Positions 1 through 7,519 of a stretch of 17,724 nt of DNA are shown here, piece by piece. The notes below the pieces were generated by a model. That model worked only from the letters and a program-made list of their open reading frames with translations. It had not been told where the DNA came from and did no database searches. Source of the stretch: Candidatus Krumholzibacteriota bacterium (lineage in GTDB: Bacteria; Krumholzibacteriota; Krumholzibacteriia; Krumholzibacteriales; Krumholzibacteriaceae). A program made the position numbers and the translations under genes. Location of the stretch: the NCBI GenBank assembly GCA_030613345.1, contig JAUWMD010000020.1:1-17724 (forward strand), written 5' to 3'. Positions within the stretch are counted from its first letter, which is position 1. The number at the start of each line of letters is the position of its first letter.

Positions 1-1415
1 AGAAGAACAGGTTCGTAGTCATCCTGAACGACAACGAGATGTCGATTTCAAAGAACGTCGGGGCCCTGGCGAAATATCTCACAAAGATAACCACGAAGAA
101 TCTATATATTCAGCTCGAGGCCGATATGTGGGAACTGCTCGGAAAGATACCGGCCCACGGAAGCAAGGCTCGAAAGCTCGCGAGCAGGATCAAGGAGAGC
201 ATCAAGAATCTCGTAGTCCCAACGATCCTGTTCGAGGAGCTTGGATTCAGGTACCTCGGTCCACTTGACGGGCACGACATCCCCCAGCTGATCGAGACTT
301 TCTCCAGCCTGCACCAGCTGCCGGGCCCTGTTCTTGTCCATGTCGTGACGATGAAGGGAAAGGGATATTCCTTCGCCGAGAAGAACGCGGAGAAATTTCA
401 CGGAGTGGGGAGTTTCTACAAGACTACGGGAGACTCGAGGAGCAAGAAGGGGATCGAGAAATACAGCAAGGTCTTTGGCAATGCCCTGATGCGGATGGCG
501 CGGGGAGACGACAGGATAGTGGCTATTACTGCCGGGATGAAAGAAGGGACGGGACTGACATGCTTCGCCGAAGAGTTTCCGGAAAGGTTTTTCGATGTCG
601 GTATCAGCGAGCAGCACGCGGTCACCTTCGCGGCAGGTCTGGCTCGTGACGGGATGAGGCCATTTGTGGCGATCTATTCGACTTTTCTCCAGAGAGGCTT
701 CGACCAGGTGATACACGATGTCGCGCTTCAGCAATTGCCGGTCCGTTTCATACTGGACAGGGCGGGCATAGTCGGAGAAGATGGCCCGACGCATCACGGA
801 ACGTTCGATCTGAGCTACATGGGCATGATCCCGGGCATGATCATAATGGCGCCGTCCGACGAATGCGAGATGACGAAGATGCTGCTGACGGCGCAGTCGA
901 TCGATTCGGGCCCCTCGGCGATCAGATTTCCGCGGGGAAGTGTCGAGGGTGTCGATATGAGCTCGTGCGAAGAGACTGTCGAGATAGGAAAGGGCAGGTT
1001 GCTGACAGAGGGTCGGGACGCTGCCCTGATAGCGATCGGTACGATGACCGGGCCTGCCTTAGAGGCGGCGCGGATACTCGTCTCGAAAGGGATCGGCGCC
1101 TCCGTCATCGACGCCAGATTCGCCAAGCCGCTCGACACCGAGCTGATAGAAGAAGCCGCGTCTGAAGGAAAGCCCGTCTTCGTCATAGAGGAAAACGCCG
1201 TAGCGGGCGGATTCGGAGATGCCGTGGCGAGGCATCTGGCCGAGGTCGGAATCTTTTCGACGATAATAAGGATAGGCATAGGAGACCTTTTCGTGCCTCA
1301 CGGCTGGAGGGAAGAGCTCCTTGACGAGCAGGGGCTGACCGCAGGGAGGATCGCAGATACAGTGCTCTCTTCGGCCTCCCGATCCGATGGAGCGACGGAT
1401 GGAGGATCGAGATGA
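1..1415 (+). CDS. dxs: 1-deoxy-D-xylulose-5-phosphate synthase, 5' end missing
   Basis: Dxs condenses pyruvate and glyceraldehyde 3-phosphate to 1-deoxy-D-xylulose 5-phosphate, using thiamine diphosphate, in the first step of the cytoplasmic MEP isoprenoid pathway. The gene enters from the left edge; the reading frame starts at base 3 and stays open, so the ATG at 39 is internal. Visible Dxs blocks are LNDNEMSIS, FEELGFRYLGPLDGHD, the transketolase-type DVGISEQHAVTFAAGLA with the catalytic Glu at bases 609-611, YSTFLQRGFDQVIHD, DRAGIVGEDGPTHHG and PSAIRFPRG. A C-terminal transketolase domain follows. By comparison with E. coli Dxs (620 aa, catalytic Glu370), about 165-170 N-terminal residues are missing, including the GDG thiamine-binding motif. 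The stop overlaps the nadK start by ATGA, which suggests translational coupling. Identity is secure. Confidence 0.97.
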   Translation, partial: KNRFVVILNDNEMSISKNVGALAKYLTKITTKNLYIQLEADMWELLGKIPAHGSKARKLASRIKESIKNLVVPTILFEELGFRYLGPLDGHDIPQLIETFSSLHQLPGPVLVHVVTMKGKGYSFAEKNAEKFHGVGSFYKTTGDSRSKKGIEKYSKVFGNALMRMARGDDRIVAITAGMKEGTGLTCFAEEFPERFFDVGISEQHAVTFAAGLARDGMRPFVAIYSTFLQRGFDQVIHDVALQQLPVRFILDRAGIVGEDGPTHHGTFDLSYMGMIPGMIIMAPSDECEMTKMLLTAQSIDSGPSAIRFPRGSVEGVDMSSCEETVEIGKGRLLTEGRDAALIAIGTMTGPALEAARILVSKGIGASVIDARFAKPLDTELIEEAASEGKPVFVIEENAVAGGFGDAVARHLAEVGIFSTIIRIGIGDLFVPHGWREELLDEQGLTAGRIADTVLSSASRSDGATDGGSR

Positions 1416-2266
1416 AGATCACGACATTTGGTATCGTATCCAACAAAAAGAAGAGAGAGATCAGGGATGTGATGTCCAGGGTCATCTCCCTGGTGCCAGA
1501 CGGTGTCAGGGTCGTTGCACTGGAGGATACGGCGCGCCTGCTGGAAGGAGGAAGGATAGAAACGGTTGATTCCCTCTCAGTATGCGACGCAGTGGCTTCG
1601 CTCGGAGGGGACGGAACCTTTCTCAGGGCTGCAAGGCTGGTCGAGGACAACGAGATTCCTGTGCTCGGGATCAAGATCCGGAGCCTCGGATTCCTGACCG
1701 AGGACGATCCCGAACGAGCGGTGTCGGATCTCTTCTCGGGGAAATGCGTGATACAGGAGCGGATGCGACTCGAGAGCGTCAAGGAGGACGACGATAACGG
1801 CGACGTCTACACGGCCCTGAACGATATAGTGATCCACGGTGTCGGTGTCTCGCGGGTACTTCACCTTCTGATGTCGATAGGGGATACCGTTCTCGGTGAA
1901 TATCTCGCCGATGGGCTGATCGTCTCCACGCCGACAGGTTCGACGGCCTACTCGCTCGCGGCAGGGGGGCCGATAATCAACCCGGTGACCCTCGAATCGT
2001 TCATCCTGACCCCTCTATGTCCGCATTCACTTTCGGTCAGGCCCGTCGTAATAAGCAGCGAAGAGATGCTGACCATCGAGCTGGTCGAGGGAGGGGATTC
2101 CATGATAACGATCGACGGGCAGGAGGCCTGCGGGATAAGCGAGGGCGACAGGATCAGGATCGGACGAAGCGGGAAGGTCACGAAGATAATCGTCACGGAT
2201 GAATATGATTTCTACGATCTGCTGAGAAGAAAGCTCAAATGGGGTGGTGTGCTGAGGAAGCGATGA
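1412..2266 (+). CDS. nadK: NAD kinase
   Basis: NadK phosphorylates NAD to NADP in the cytoplasm. The 284-residue protein has the usual family length. The signature GGDGT is at residues 65-69, the NE/ND motif appears as LND at 136-138, TPTGSTAY is at 173-180 followed by AAGGPI, and CPHSLSVRPVV lies further on. The ATG overlaps the dxs stop (ATGA) and fits the expected N-terminus. An oddity is the block normally read as GxNxGxLGFL: here residues 86-95 read GIKIRSLGFL, so the conserved Asn is Lys88 and the conserved Gly is Arg90. All other motifs are intact, so the enzyme is probably active. The gene sits between dxs and recN, a neighbourhood seen in many bacteria. Confidence 0.96.
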   Translation: MKITTFGIVSNKKKREIRDVMSRVISLVPDGVRVVALEDTARLLEGGRIETVDSLSVCDAVASLGGDGTFLRAARLVEDNEIPVLGIKIRSLGFLTEDDPERAVSDLFSGKCVIQERMRLESVKEDDDNGDVYTALNDIVIHGVGVSRVLHLLMSIGDTVLGEYLADGLIVSTPTGSTAYSLAAGGPIINPVTLESFILTPLCPHSLSVRPVVISSEEMLTIELVEGGDSMITIDGQEACGISEGDRIRIGRSGKVTKIIVTDEYDFYDLLRRKLKWGGVLRKR

Positions 2267-2281
2267 CGGGAGGAAAGCTGC

Positions 2282-3985
2282 ATGCTCGGGAAACTTAGAA
2301 TCCGAAATCTCGCCGTTGTAGAAGACGCCGTGATTGAATTCACTAACGGGCTGAATGTCCTCACCGGAGCGACCGGAGCTGGAAAATCAATCATTCTCGC
2401 CGCCGTTGAACTTCTGTCGGGCAGCAGGGCGAAACGGTCCCTGATCCGTAAAGGCGCCGAGAGCCTCTTCATAGAGGGCATCTTCCGGGTGCCGCGCTAT
2501 TGCGCAGAGATAAGGAAGATGTTCGGGATGGACGACGGTGACGATCAACTGTCGATTCAGAGGGAGTTCTCCGTCACGGGCCGCAGCAGGATCAGGATAA
2601 ACGGCATCGTATCGACAGGTGGTAACGCCCGGGCGGCGACATCAGCGCTTATAGAGCTGCACGGCCAGCATGGCCAGCAGGAACTGCTCGATCCAGCCAG
2701 GCACGTTCGCTTTCTCGACATGAGTGGCGGCTACGATGATCTTCTCGAAGAGTGCCGAGAATTGAGTGCGTTGTTCAGGGAGTCCTGGAAGAGGCTCAGG
2801 GAACTGCGTGTCGGGCAGGAGGAGAACAGAGAGAAAGAGGACTTCCTCAGGTTCCAGCTGAGGGAGCTCGAAGGGCTGAATCTCGAGCCGGGTATCGCCG
2901 GCGCGCTCGAGAAGCGGATAAACATGCTGGAGAATATCCGGCGTTACAGGTCGGCTCTCGAGGCTGCCGCCGTAAATCTGACAGGTGAAGGGGGCGCTAT
3001 CGAAACGGCCGGGGAGGCGGAAAAAGCGATCGATTCCATCTCCGATCTTGACGAGAGATGGAATAAGGCGTCCGAGGAGATCACGTCCGCCATTATAACC
3101 CTCCAGGAGACGGCGAGGGCGATCGACGCTGGGCGAAGTGATGAGTGGGGGGGAGGCGAATCGCTCGAACCGCTGCAGGAGAGGCTGGCGGCGATCCAGA
3201 GGACAGCGAGGAAGTACGGGACCGATGCCGACGGTCTTGCCGCCGAACGCGACAGGATCAGGGGAGTCCTGAGAGGACTCGACGAGGGCTCGGACGGGAT
3301 CGAGGAAGAGCGTTTGGCAACGGCGAGGGCGAAAGACCTTCTCGAACCGGTGCTGGACAGGCTCAGCGAAGAGCGAAGAAAGGTCGCGGCAAGAATCGAT
3401 GCTGATGTTACAACGGAGCTGGCCGAACTCGGTATGAGGGGCGCCCTGTTCAGCACTGCCATAGGAACGCGGGAAATTAGAGCTTTCATGGAAGAAAGCG
3501 ATGAGCTAGATTTATCCGGCGGGGGAAGGGACGAAGTGGAGTTCATGATAAGAACGAACGTGGGCGAGGAGCTTCATCCCCTTGCCGATGTCGCTTCGGG
3601 AGGTGAGCTGTCGAGGATCACCCTCGTGCTGAAGAAACTCCTCGTTCGCGAGAGACGCATCCCTACCCTCATCTTCGACGAGATAGACACCGGCCTCGGA
3701 GCCGACATGGGAGCGGTAGTGGCCGAAAAGCTCTCGGACCTGTCCGGGAGGTATCAGGTGATATGCATCACGCACCTGCCGCAGGTGGCAGCCGGGGCCG
3801 TGCAGCACATATCGGTGGAAAAGACTGTCAGTGGGGGAAGGACGAGGACGACTGCATCCGTCCTGACCGGTGAGCAGAGAACGGAAGAGATAACGAGGAT
3901 GCTGGGAGGCGGGGGAGAGCTCAGAGAGCGACTCGCCGAGGAGCTCCTCGACGGCGGGAAAAGCGCCCGTAGCTCAGCTGGATAG
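2282..3985 (+). CDS. recN: DNA repair protein RecN
   Basis: RecN is an SMC-like ATPase that acts at DNA double-strand breaks with RecA. The 567-residue length matches the family (E. coli 553). In order: Walker A GATGAGKS at 29-36, the RecN block LHGQHGQQELL at 126-136, long charged coiled-coil arms at about 155-400 around a central ARKYG, the ABC signature ASGGELSRI at 438-446, Walker B LIFDEID at 463-469 and the switch His498 in THLPQVAA. The ATG at 2282 has GGGAGG (2268-2273) eight bases upstream, and the gene starts 15 bases after nadK. Family members usually read GETGAGKS followed by a conserved Asp in the next helix; here these positions are Ala30 and Ala40. The stop TAG (3983-3985) lies in the D loop of a tRNA gene, so the last eight codons are largely shared with the tRNA. 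I see no obvious LexA box upstream. Confidence 0.96.
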   Translation: MLGKLRIRNLAVVEDAVIEFTNGLNVLTGATGAGKSIILAAVELLSGSRAKRSLIRKGAESLFIEGIFRVPRYCAEIRKMFGMDDGDDQLSIQREFSVTGRSRIRINGIVSTGGNARAATSALIELHGQHGQQELLDPARHVRFLDMSGGYDDLLEECRELSALFRESWKRLRELRVGQEENREKEDFLRFQLRELEGLNLEPGIAGALEKRINMLENIRRYRSALEAAAVNLTGEGGAIETAGEAEKAIDSISDLDERWNKASEEITSAIITLQETARAIDAGRSDEWGGGESLEPLQERLAAIQRTARKYGTDADGLAAERDRIRGVLRGLDEGSDGIEEERLATARAKDLLEPVLDRLSEERRKVAARIDADVTTELAELGMRGALFSTAIGTREIRAFMEESDELDLSGGGRDEVEFMIRTNVGEELHPLADVASGGELSRITLVLKKLLVRERRIPTLIFDEIDTGLGADMGAVVAEKLSDLSGRYQVICITHLPQVAAGAVQHISVEKTVSGGRTRTTASVLTGEQRTEEITRMLGGGGELRERLAEELLDGGKSARSSAG

Positions 3986-4036
3986 AGCACCAGCCTCCGG
4001 AGCTGGGTGTCGGAGGTTCGAATCCTCTCGGGCGTG
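3963..4036 (+). tRNA. tRNA-Arg (anticodon CCG)
   Basis: A full cloverleaf can be drawn by eye. The acceptor stem pairs 3963-3969 (GCGCCCG) with 4029-4035 (CGGGCGT, closing with one G-U pair). The D stem is GCTC/GAGC at 3972-3975 and 3985-3988. The anticodon stem is CCAGC/GCTGG (3990-3994, 4002-4006) around loop CTCCGGA. The variable loop has five bases. The T stem is GGAGG/CCTCT around TTCGAAT. The anticodon CCG (3997-3999) reads the Arg codon CGG. The discriminator base is G4036 and the next bases are CTT, so CCA is not encoded and must be added after transcription. The first 23 bases overlap the 3' end of recN on the same strand, so the tRNA is either cut out of the recN transcript or made from a promoter inside recN. 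Confidence 0.96.
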
Positions 4037-4043
4037 CTTAACG

Positions 4044-4081
4044 GTTTCGCCGTCCTGCCATGAAGCGCGGGACGGCGAAAC
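4044..4081 (+). terminator. Strong hairpin after the tRNA, possible terminator or processing signal
   Basis: GTTTCGCCGTCC (4044-4055) is perfectly repeated in inverse as GGACGGCGAAAC (4070-4081). Three more inner pairs (including one G-U) extend the stem to 15 pairs with an eight-base loop. It begins eight bases after the tRNA and ends shortly before the ribosome binding site of the next gene. There is no U tract after it, so it is not a textbook intrinsic terminator. It could end the dxs-nadK-recN-tRNA transcript or protect or process the tRNA 3' end. The hairpin itself is plain in the sequence; its role is inferred. Confidence 0.5.
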
Positions 4082-4097
4082 TACCCGGAAGGAAGAT

Positions 4098-5804
4098 TTG
4101 TTGAAGCTGCGGAGCATACTGTTGGTCATAGCCGGATCTCTGGCGATTTTTCCGGTCATGGAGGCGGGCCGCGCCGCATCGGACATGAACGTTCCGGCCG
4201 AGGCGATGGCGGACATCGATTCCCTCGAGGCGATGGTCAGGTACCTCTCGCTCGATCCTTCCACATCGCAGCCGCGCAGCAGATACGTATTCAGGGAGAG
4301 CGAACTGAGTTTGATCGCTGATTCGCTGGCCGCGAGACTGGAGAGATATACAGGGGTCGCCGCCACGCGTCAGAGCTTCGAGATCAAATGGAGGTTCGAC
4401 GATCACGACTCGACATTCACCGGCGAAAACATAATCTGCAGGGTAGAGGCAACGGGACATTCGTCCGGGGTTCTCCTTCTGACGGCTCATTTTGACGCCA
4501 TAGCTCACCGCAGCTACCCCGAAGACGAAGAATGGGAATGGGACAGCGCCTGGGTACATGTCGAGGCTCCTGGGGCGGACGACAACGGTACGGGAGTAGC
4601 CGCCGTGATGGAGGCGGCCAGGCTCCTCTCGCCGCTAGATCTTCCGTTCGACCTGGAGTTTGTACTCTTCAGCGGCGAGGAACTCGGGAAGCTTGGAAGC
4701 ATCTATTACGTGTCGCTGTGCGATGCGGACTGCGCGGACCGTCATCTCGGGGTGATCAATGTTGATATGATAGGGTACTCGGACAACGGTACAGGCGCTG
4801 CCGTCATGAGCGATTTCCGTTCCGGCTGGCTCGCCGACTTGATCATCGAATATGCATCGATAACGGATCCTTCCCTCGAAGTCAGCCTGATAAAACCCGG
4901 TCCATCGAACTGGGATCACGCGTCGTTCTGGGAGCGGGAAGAGGGAAGGCTGCCAGCCATAACCCTTGCCGAGCCGCTCGAAGCGACCGGATCGATCATA
5001 TATCCTCATTACCACACGGTGAACGATCTCATCGAGAACGTCGATTTCGATCAGACGCGCAGGATAGCGTCGCTCATTAACGGATTCATCGCATCGTTCG
5101 TCGGTTCGCCTGCGGAAAACTCGATGCTCGAGGCAGATCTCCTCGTGCTTGTGAACGGCGCGATCCGGCATGAGAACGTGTTCCAGGCCGGCGAGGAGAT
5201 ATCCCTGCGGCCGAGGGTCAGGAACACCGGCGGGACGCCTCCGCCGGAAGGTGCCGTAGTCCGGCTTGACGTGTGGCTGGTGAATGCGGGTGGCAGGAAG
5301 CGAATCTACTCGGACGACCTTTCTCCGGCTGATCCGTTGAGATTCTCGCATGTGGATATACCTCTCGGAACCGGCAGTGGCCTTGGTGGAGAGAATGTCG
5401 TTACCGCCGAGATAACAGTATCGGGCATGGACGACGATCCGTCCGACAACAGGGCTTCGGTTTCCTTTATCATGGAGGGAACGAGTAACACGATCGAGAA
5501 CCATCATTTCATCCCGCATCCTGTCAATCGTCCCTTTTCGGAGGCGAGGTTCTGCATTAATTCGACTGAGGAGGTCTCCCTCTCGCTCGAGCTGTTCACT
5601 CTCGAAGGCGACTTGATCGGGAATGCTCAGCTTGGTGCAGGAGTTGGTTCTCCGGTACCGTCCGGTCTCAGTTGCCACTCCTGCGGAGACATGTTCCCCG
5701 GAATCACGGCGCTTGCCTCGGGTATATATATGTACAGGATGGTAGTCATTGGAGGAGATGGCAGACGCTCCCAGCATCACGGCCGTTTCGCCGTCGAACG
5801 TTGA
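4098..5804 (+). CDS. Secreted M28 family zinc metallopeptidase with CARDB-like and FlgD-like C-terminal domains
   Basis: M28 enzymes are two-zinc exopeptidases. After a signal peptide (basic start, hydrophobic residues 7-20, likely cleavage near AGRAA-SD) comes the peptidase domain, about 40-335, with the expected zinc ligands: His131 in TAHFD, Asp161 in GADDNGTG, Glu194/Glu195 in SGEELG, Asp223 in NVDMIGY and His306 in PHYHTVND. Residues about 345-460 resemble a CARDB-type Ig-like domain (RPRVRNTGG, VRLDVWLV, DDDPSDNRASV). Residues about 470-568 resemble the FlgD-like or sorting-type C-terminal domain of FCB-group secreted proteins (FIPHPVNRPF, then LASGIYMYRMVV), but with an unusual SCHSCG. 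The start is TTG: GGAAGGAAG at 4087-4095 is two bases from TTG 4098 and five from TTG 4101, so the second TTG is equally possible or better spaced. Substrate unknown. Confidence 0.9.
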   Translation: MLKLRSILLVIAGSLAIFPVMEAGRAASDMNVPAEAMADIDSLEAMVRYLSLDPSTSQPRSRYVFRESELSLIADSLAARLERYTGVAATRQSFEIKWRFDDHDSTFTGENIICRVEATGHSSGVLLLTAHFDAIAHRSYPEDEEWEWDSAWVHVEAPGADDNGTGVAAVMEAARLLSPLDLPFDLEFVLFSGEELGKLGSIYYVSLCDADCADRHLGVINVDMIGYSDNGTGAAVMSDFRSGWLADLIIEYASITDPSLEVSLIKPGPSNWDHASFWEREEGRLPAITLAEPLEATGSIIYPHYHTVNDLIENVDFDQTRRIASLINGFIASFVGSPAENSMLEADLLVLVNGAIRHENVFQAGEEISLRPRVRNTGGTPPPEGAVVRLDVWLVNAGGRKRIYSDDLSPADPLRFSHVDIPLGTGSGLGGENVVTAEITVSGMDDDPSDNRASVSFIMEGTSNTIENHHFIPHPVNRPFSEARFCINSTEEVSLSLELFTLEGDLIGNAQLGAGVGSPVPSGLSCHSCGDMFPGITALASGIYMYRMVVIGGDGRRSQHHGRFAVER

Positions 5805-5834
5805 TCCGGGGAATCGCCGGAAGGGATCGAGGCT

Positions 5835-6014
5835 ATGACCCTGCTGAGAACAGTGCTCTTCATCGTGATCGGGTGGTACCTGATCAAATGGATCGCCCGG
5901 TGGATTTCCGGCGGAAACCCGGGGGCTGGAAGCGGAAAGGGCGCGCAGCGGGACGACAGGTACGAGAGCCTGACCGACCAGAAGATCGATGACGCCGATT
6001 ACGAGGATCTCTGA
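5835..6014 (+). CDS. Small single-pass membrane protein, DUF4834-like
   Basis: A 59-residue open frame starts at ATG 5835, with AAGGGA eight bases upstream and GAGG closer. Residues 3-21 (LLRTVLFIVIGWYLIKWIA) form one membrane helix. A Gly/Ser/Lys-rich linker follows, then an acidic tail, KIDDADYEDL, at the very end. This layout (short N-terminal helix, flexible linker, C-terminal D-A-x-[YF]-E-[DE] motif) recalls small DUF4834-type proteins of the FCB group; that assignment comes from memory of the pattern only. It ends 14 bases before the next gene and is probably co-transcribed with it. Function unknown. Confidence 0.65.
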   Translation: MTLLRTVLFIVIGWYLIKWIARWISGGNPGAGSGKGAQRDDRYESLTDQKIDDADYEDL

Positions 6015-6028
6015 AGAGGTGCAGCACT

Positions 6029-6337
6029 ATGATACTCACTCCCAGAAAACCTGACAGAAGGCGTTTCAGGTCTCCGATCAGGGAGGCCCACAGGCGTGAG
6101 AGGGAGTATTATTACGCAGCGGTATCGGTTCTTGTGGTAAAAATCATCCTCCTCGTCTTCCTTTGCATACTGTTCTATGTGTCTCTCCAGCTCTTCCAGG
6201 GCATGTATCCCGACGGCAGCGTGCTGAAACGTTTCGGCGTCCCTCTTCTTATCGCGGGATTCATGCTCGTGCTCATCCGATTTATCATTAATAATATCAA
6301 AGAATTACGAAGTGCATCGAAGAAACGGCGCGAATAG
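6029..6337 (+). CDS. Small two-helix membrane protein of unknown function
   Basis: A 102-residue protein with a very basic N-terminus (PRKPDRRRFRSPIREAHRRERE, residues 5-26), a first hydrophobic helix at about 28-56 and a second at about 70-88, then a basic tail ending in SKKRRE. The positive-inside rule suggests both ends are cytoplasmic with a short outside loop. ATG 6029 has AGAGGT at 6015-6020, eight bases upstream, which supports translation. I do not recognise a family. It follows the 59-residue membrane protein closely and precedes a 127-base gap, so the pair may form the end of a transcript with the peptidase gene. Confidence 0.7.
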   Translation: MILTPRKPDRRRFRSPIREAHRREREYYYAAVSVLVVKIILLVFLCILFYVSLQLFQGMYPDGSVLKRFGVPLLIAGFMLVLIRFIINNIKELRSASKKRRE

Positions 6338-6464
6338 ACCGCTCGTGATGGTGCCAGCCTGACGGAACCTTTTTCTTCAGAATGGGTTAATCGATTTTTC
6401 ACCCTCGTACGTGGCATATCTCTTGCTTTCTTGAAAACTGTCTGGATGACGTGAAGGGAGAAAT

Positions 6465-7514
6465 ATGTCCGGCAGGATCGATGAGAAAGATATCCTCTTC
6501 AGTGCGTTCACCGAGATCAGCAGCCTGATCAGTCTCGGCAAGGACAACAGGGTCATATTCAACAAGATCCTCAATGTAGCACTTGATCTGCTACCGGCCA
6601 ATAAGGTGTACCTGATCTATGTAGACGAGCACAGGATCGTCAAGTACACGGGAGAGAGACAGGAAAGGGGAAGGAAGATCAGCGTCGAGGACCTGCCCGA
6701 ATCGAAGGGGATCCTGAACTGGCTGAACCGGGAAATCAGCGTACCGAGGGCGGGCGACGGCGTCTTCGCCATAGACCTGTCGACTCTCGCAGCGGAATGC
6801 CTCGACAATGACGACAAACCTACGATGGTGATCTCCGCCCCGCTGATGGCCAAGAACTCCCTTCTCGGTGTGATCCTCGCGATCCAGGACCAGGACCGGC
6901 AGCATTTTGACGAGGACGATATCCACATGCTGACGATGATGGCCAACCATGCGGCCATCGCTTTCGAGAACTACCTCCTATACCGTAAACTCGAGATGGA
7001 ATCGATTACGGACGGGTTGACCGGTGTTTACAATTACAGGTTCCTCATCCGGTCGTTGAGGATGGAGATAAAGAGAGCGAAGAGGTTTAACACGATCTTC
7101 TCCTTTCTCATGCTCGACGTGGACAATCTGAAGGAGTACAATGACAGGAACGGACACCTGTCGGGAAGCAGGGCGCTGACGAACATCGCCGCTGTCCTGA
7201 AGGATAGCAGCAGGGAGATAGACATCGTGGCGAAATACGGGGGAGACGAGTTCGGGATCCTTCTTCCGGGCACCTCGGGAGAGGGAGCGATCGTGTACGG
7301 GCAGAGGGTGCTCGAGGGTGTAAAGGGATATATGTTCGACGGGATTACGAAGGGTCTTCTCACCTGCAGCATCGGGATCTCCGTATACCCCGATGACGCT
7401 ATCAATATCGAGAAGGTCATAGACAGGGCGGATACTGCCCTGTACAAGGCGAAATCAGATGGTAAAGACAGCATAAGGACTTATTCCAGCCTCGAATTCG
7501 CCGGAAGCGCGTGA
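6465..7514 (+). CDS. Diguanylate cyclase with N-terminal GAF domain
   Basis: It is predicted to make cyclic di-GMP from two GTP in the cytoplasm; no membrane segment is seen. A GAF sensor domain occupies about residues 25-170 (ILNVALDLLPANKVYLIYV, then SAPLMAKNSLLGVILAIQ and HAAIAFEN). A short helix with ESITDGLTGVYNYR leads into a GGDEF domain at 178-340. The active-site motif GGDEF is intact at 259-263, metal-binding Asp218 is in LDVDNLK, and RxxD (250-253) lies exactly five residues before GGDEF, the normal product-inhibition site. The usual GHxxGD reads GHLSGS, so that Asp is Ser235. ATG 6465 is preceded by AAGGGAG. The gene ends just before the promoter of the polysaccharide genes, so control of that pathway by cyclic di-GMP is likely but unproven. 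The GAF ligand is unknown. Confidence 0.93.
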   Translation: MSGRIDEKDILFSAFTEISSLISLGKDNRVIFNKILNVALDLLPANKVYLIYVDEHRIVKYTGERQERGRKISVEDLPESKGILNWLNREISVPRAGDGVFAIDLSTLAAECLDNDDKPTMVISAPLMAKNSLLGVILAIQDQDRQHFDEDDIHMLTMMANHAAIAFENYLLYRKLEMESITDGLTGVYNYRFLIRSLRMEIKRAKRFNTIFSFLMLDVDNLKEYNDRNGHLSGSRALTNIAAVLKDSSREIDIVAKYGGDEFGILLPGTSGEGAIVYGQRVLEGVKGYMFDGITKGLLTCSIGISVYPDDAINIEKVIDRADTALYKAKSDGKDSIRTYSSLEFAGSA

Positions 7515-7519
7515 AACCT

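Noticed and set aside
102..797. Long minus-strand open frame opposite dxs
   Set aside because: It lies wholly opposite a secure dxs coding frame, has no recognisable motif, and GC-rich genes often leave such open frames on the other strand.
4635..5780. 381-codon minus-strand frame opposite the peptidase
   Set aside because: The plus-strand frame carries a full set of M28 zinc ligands and a signal peptide; the minus frame shows no domain and is rich in Arg/His as expected of antisense reading.
5785..5795. GTTTCGCCGTC repeats the arm of the hairpin at 4044, flanking the peptidase gene
   Set aside because: The second copy encodes ordinary residues of the peptidase C-terminus and has no inverted partner; probably chance, not an attachment site.
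5805..5821. TCCGG/CCGGA hairpin right after the peptidase stop
   Set aside because: Five pairs and no T tract; the next gene starts 14 bases later, so termination here is unlikely.
6349..6375. Possible terminator before the diguanylate cyclase (GGT...ACC then TTTTT)
   Set aside because: Only about three pairs form before the T run, too weak to call.
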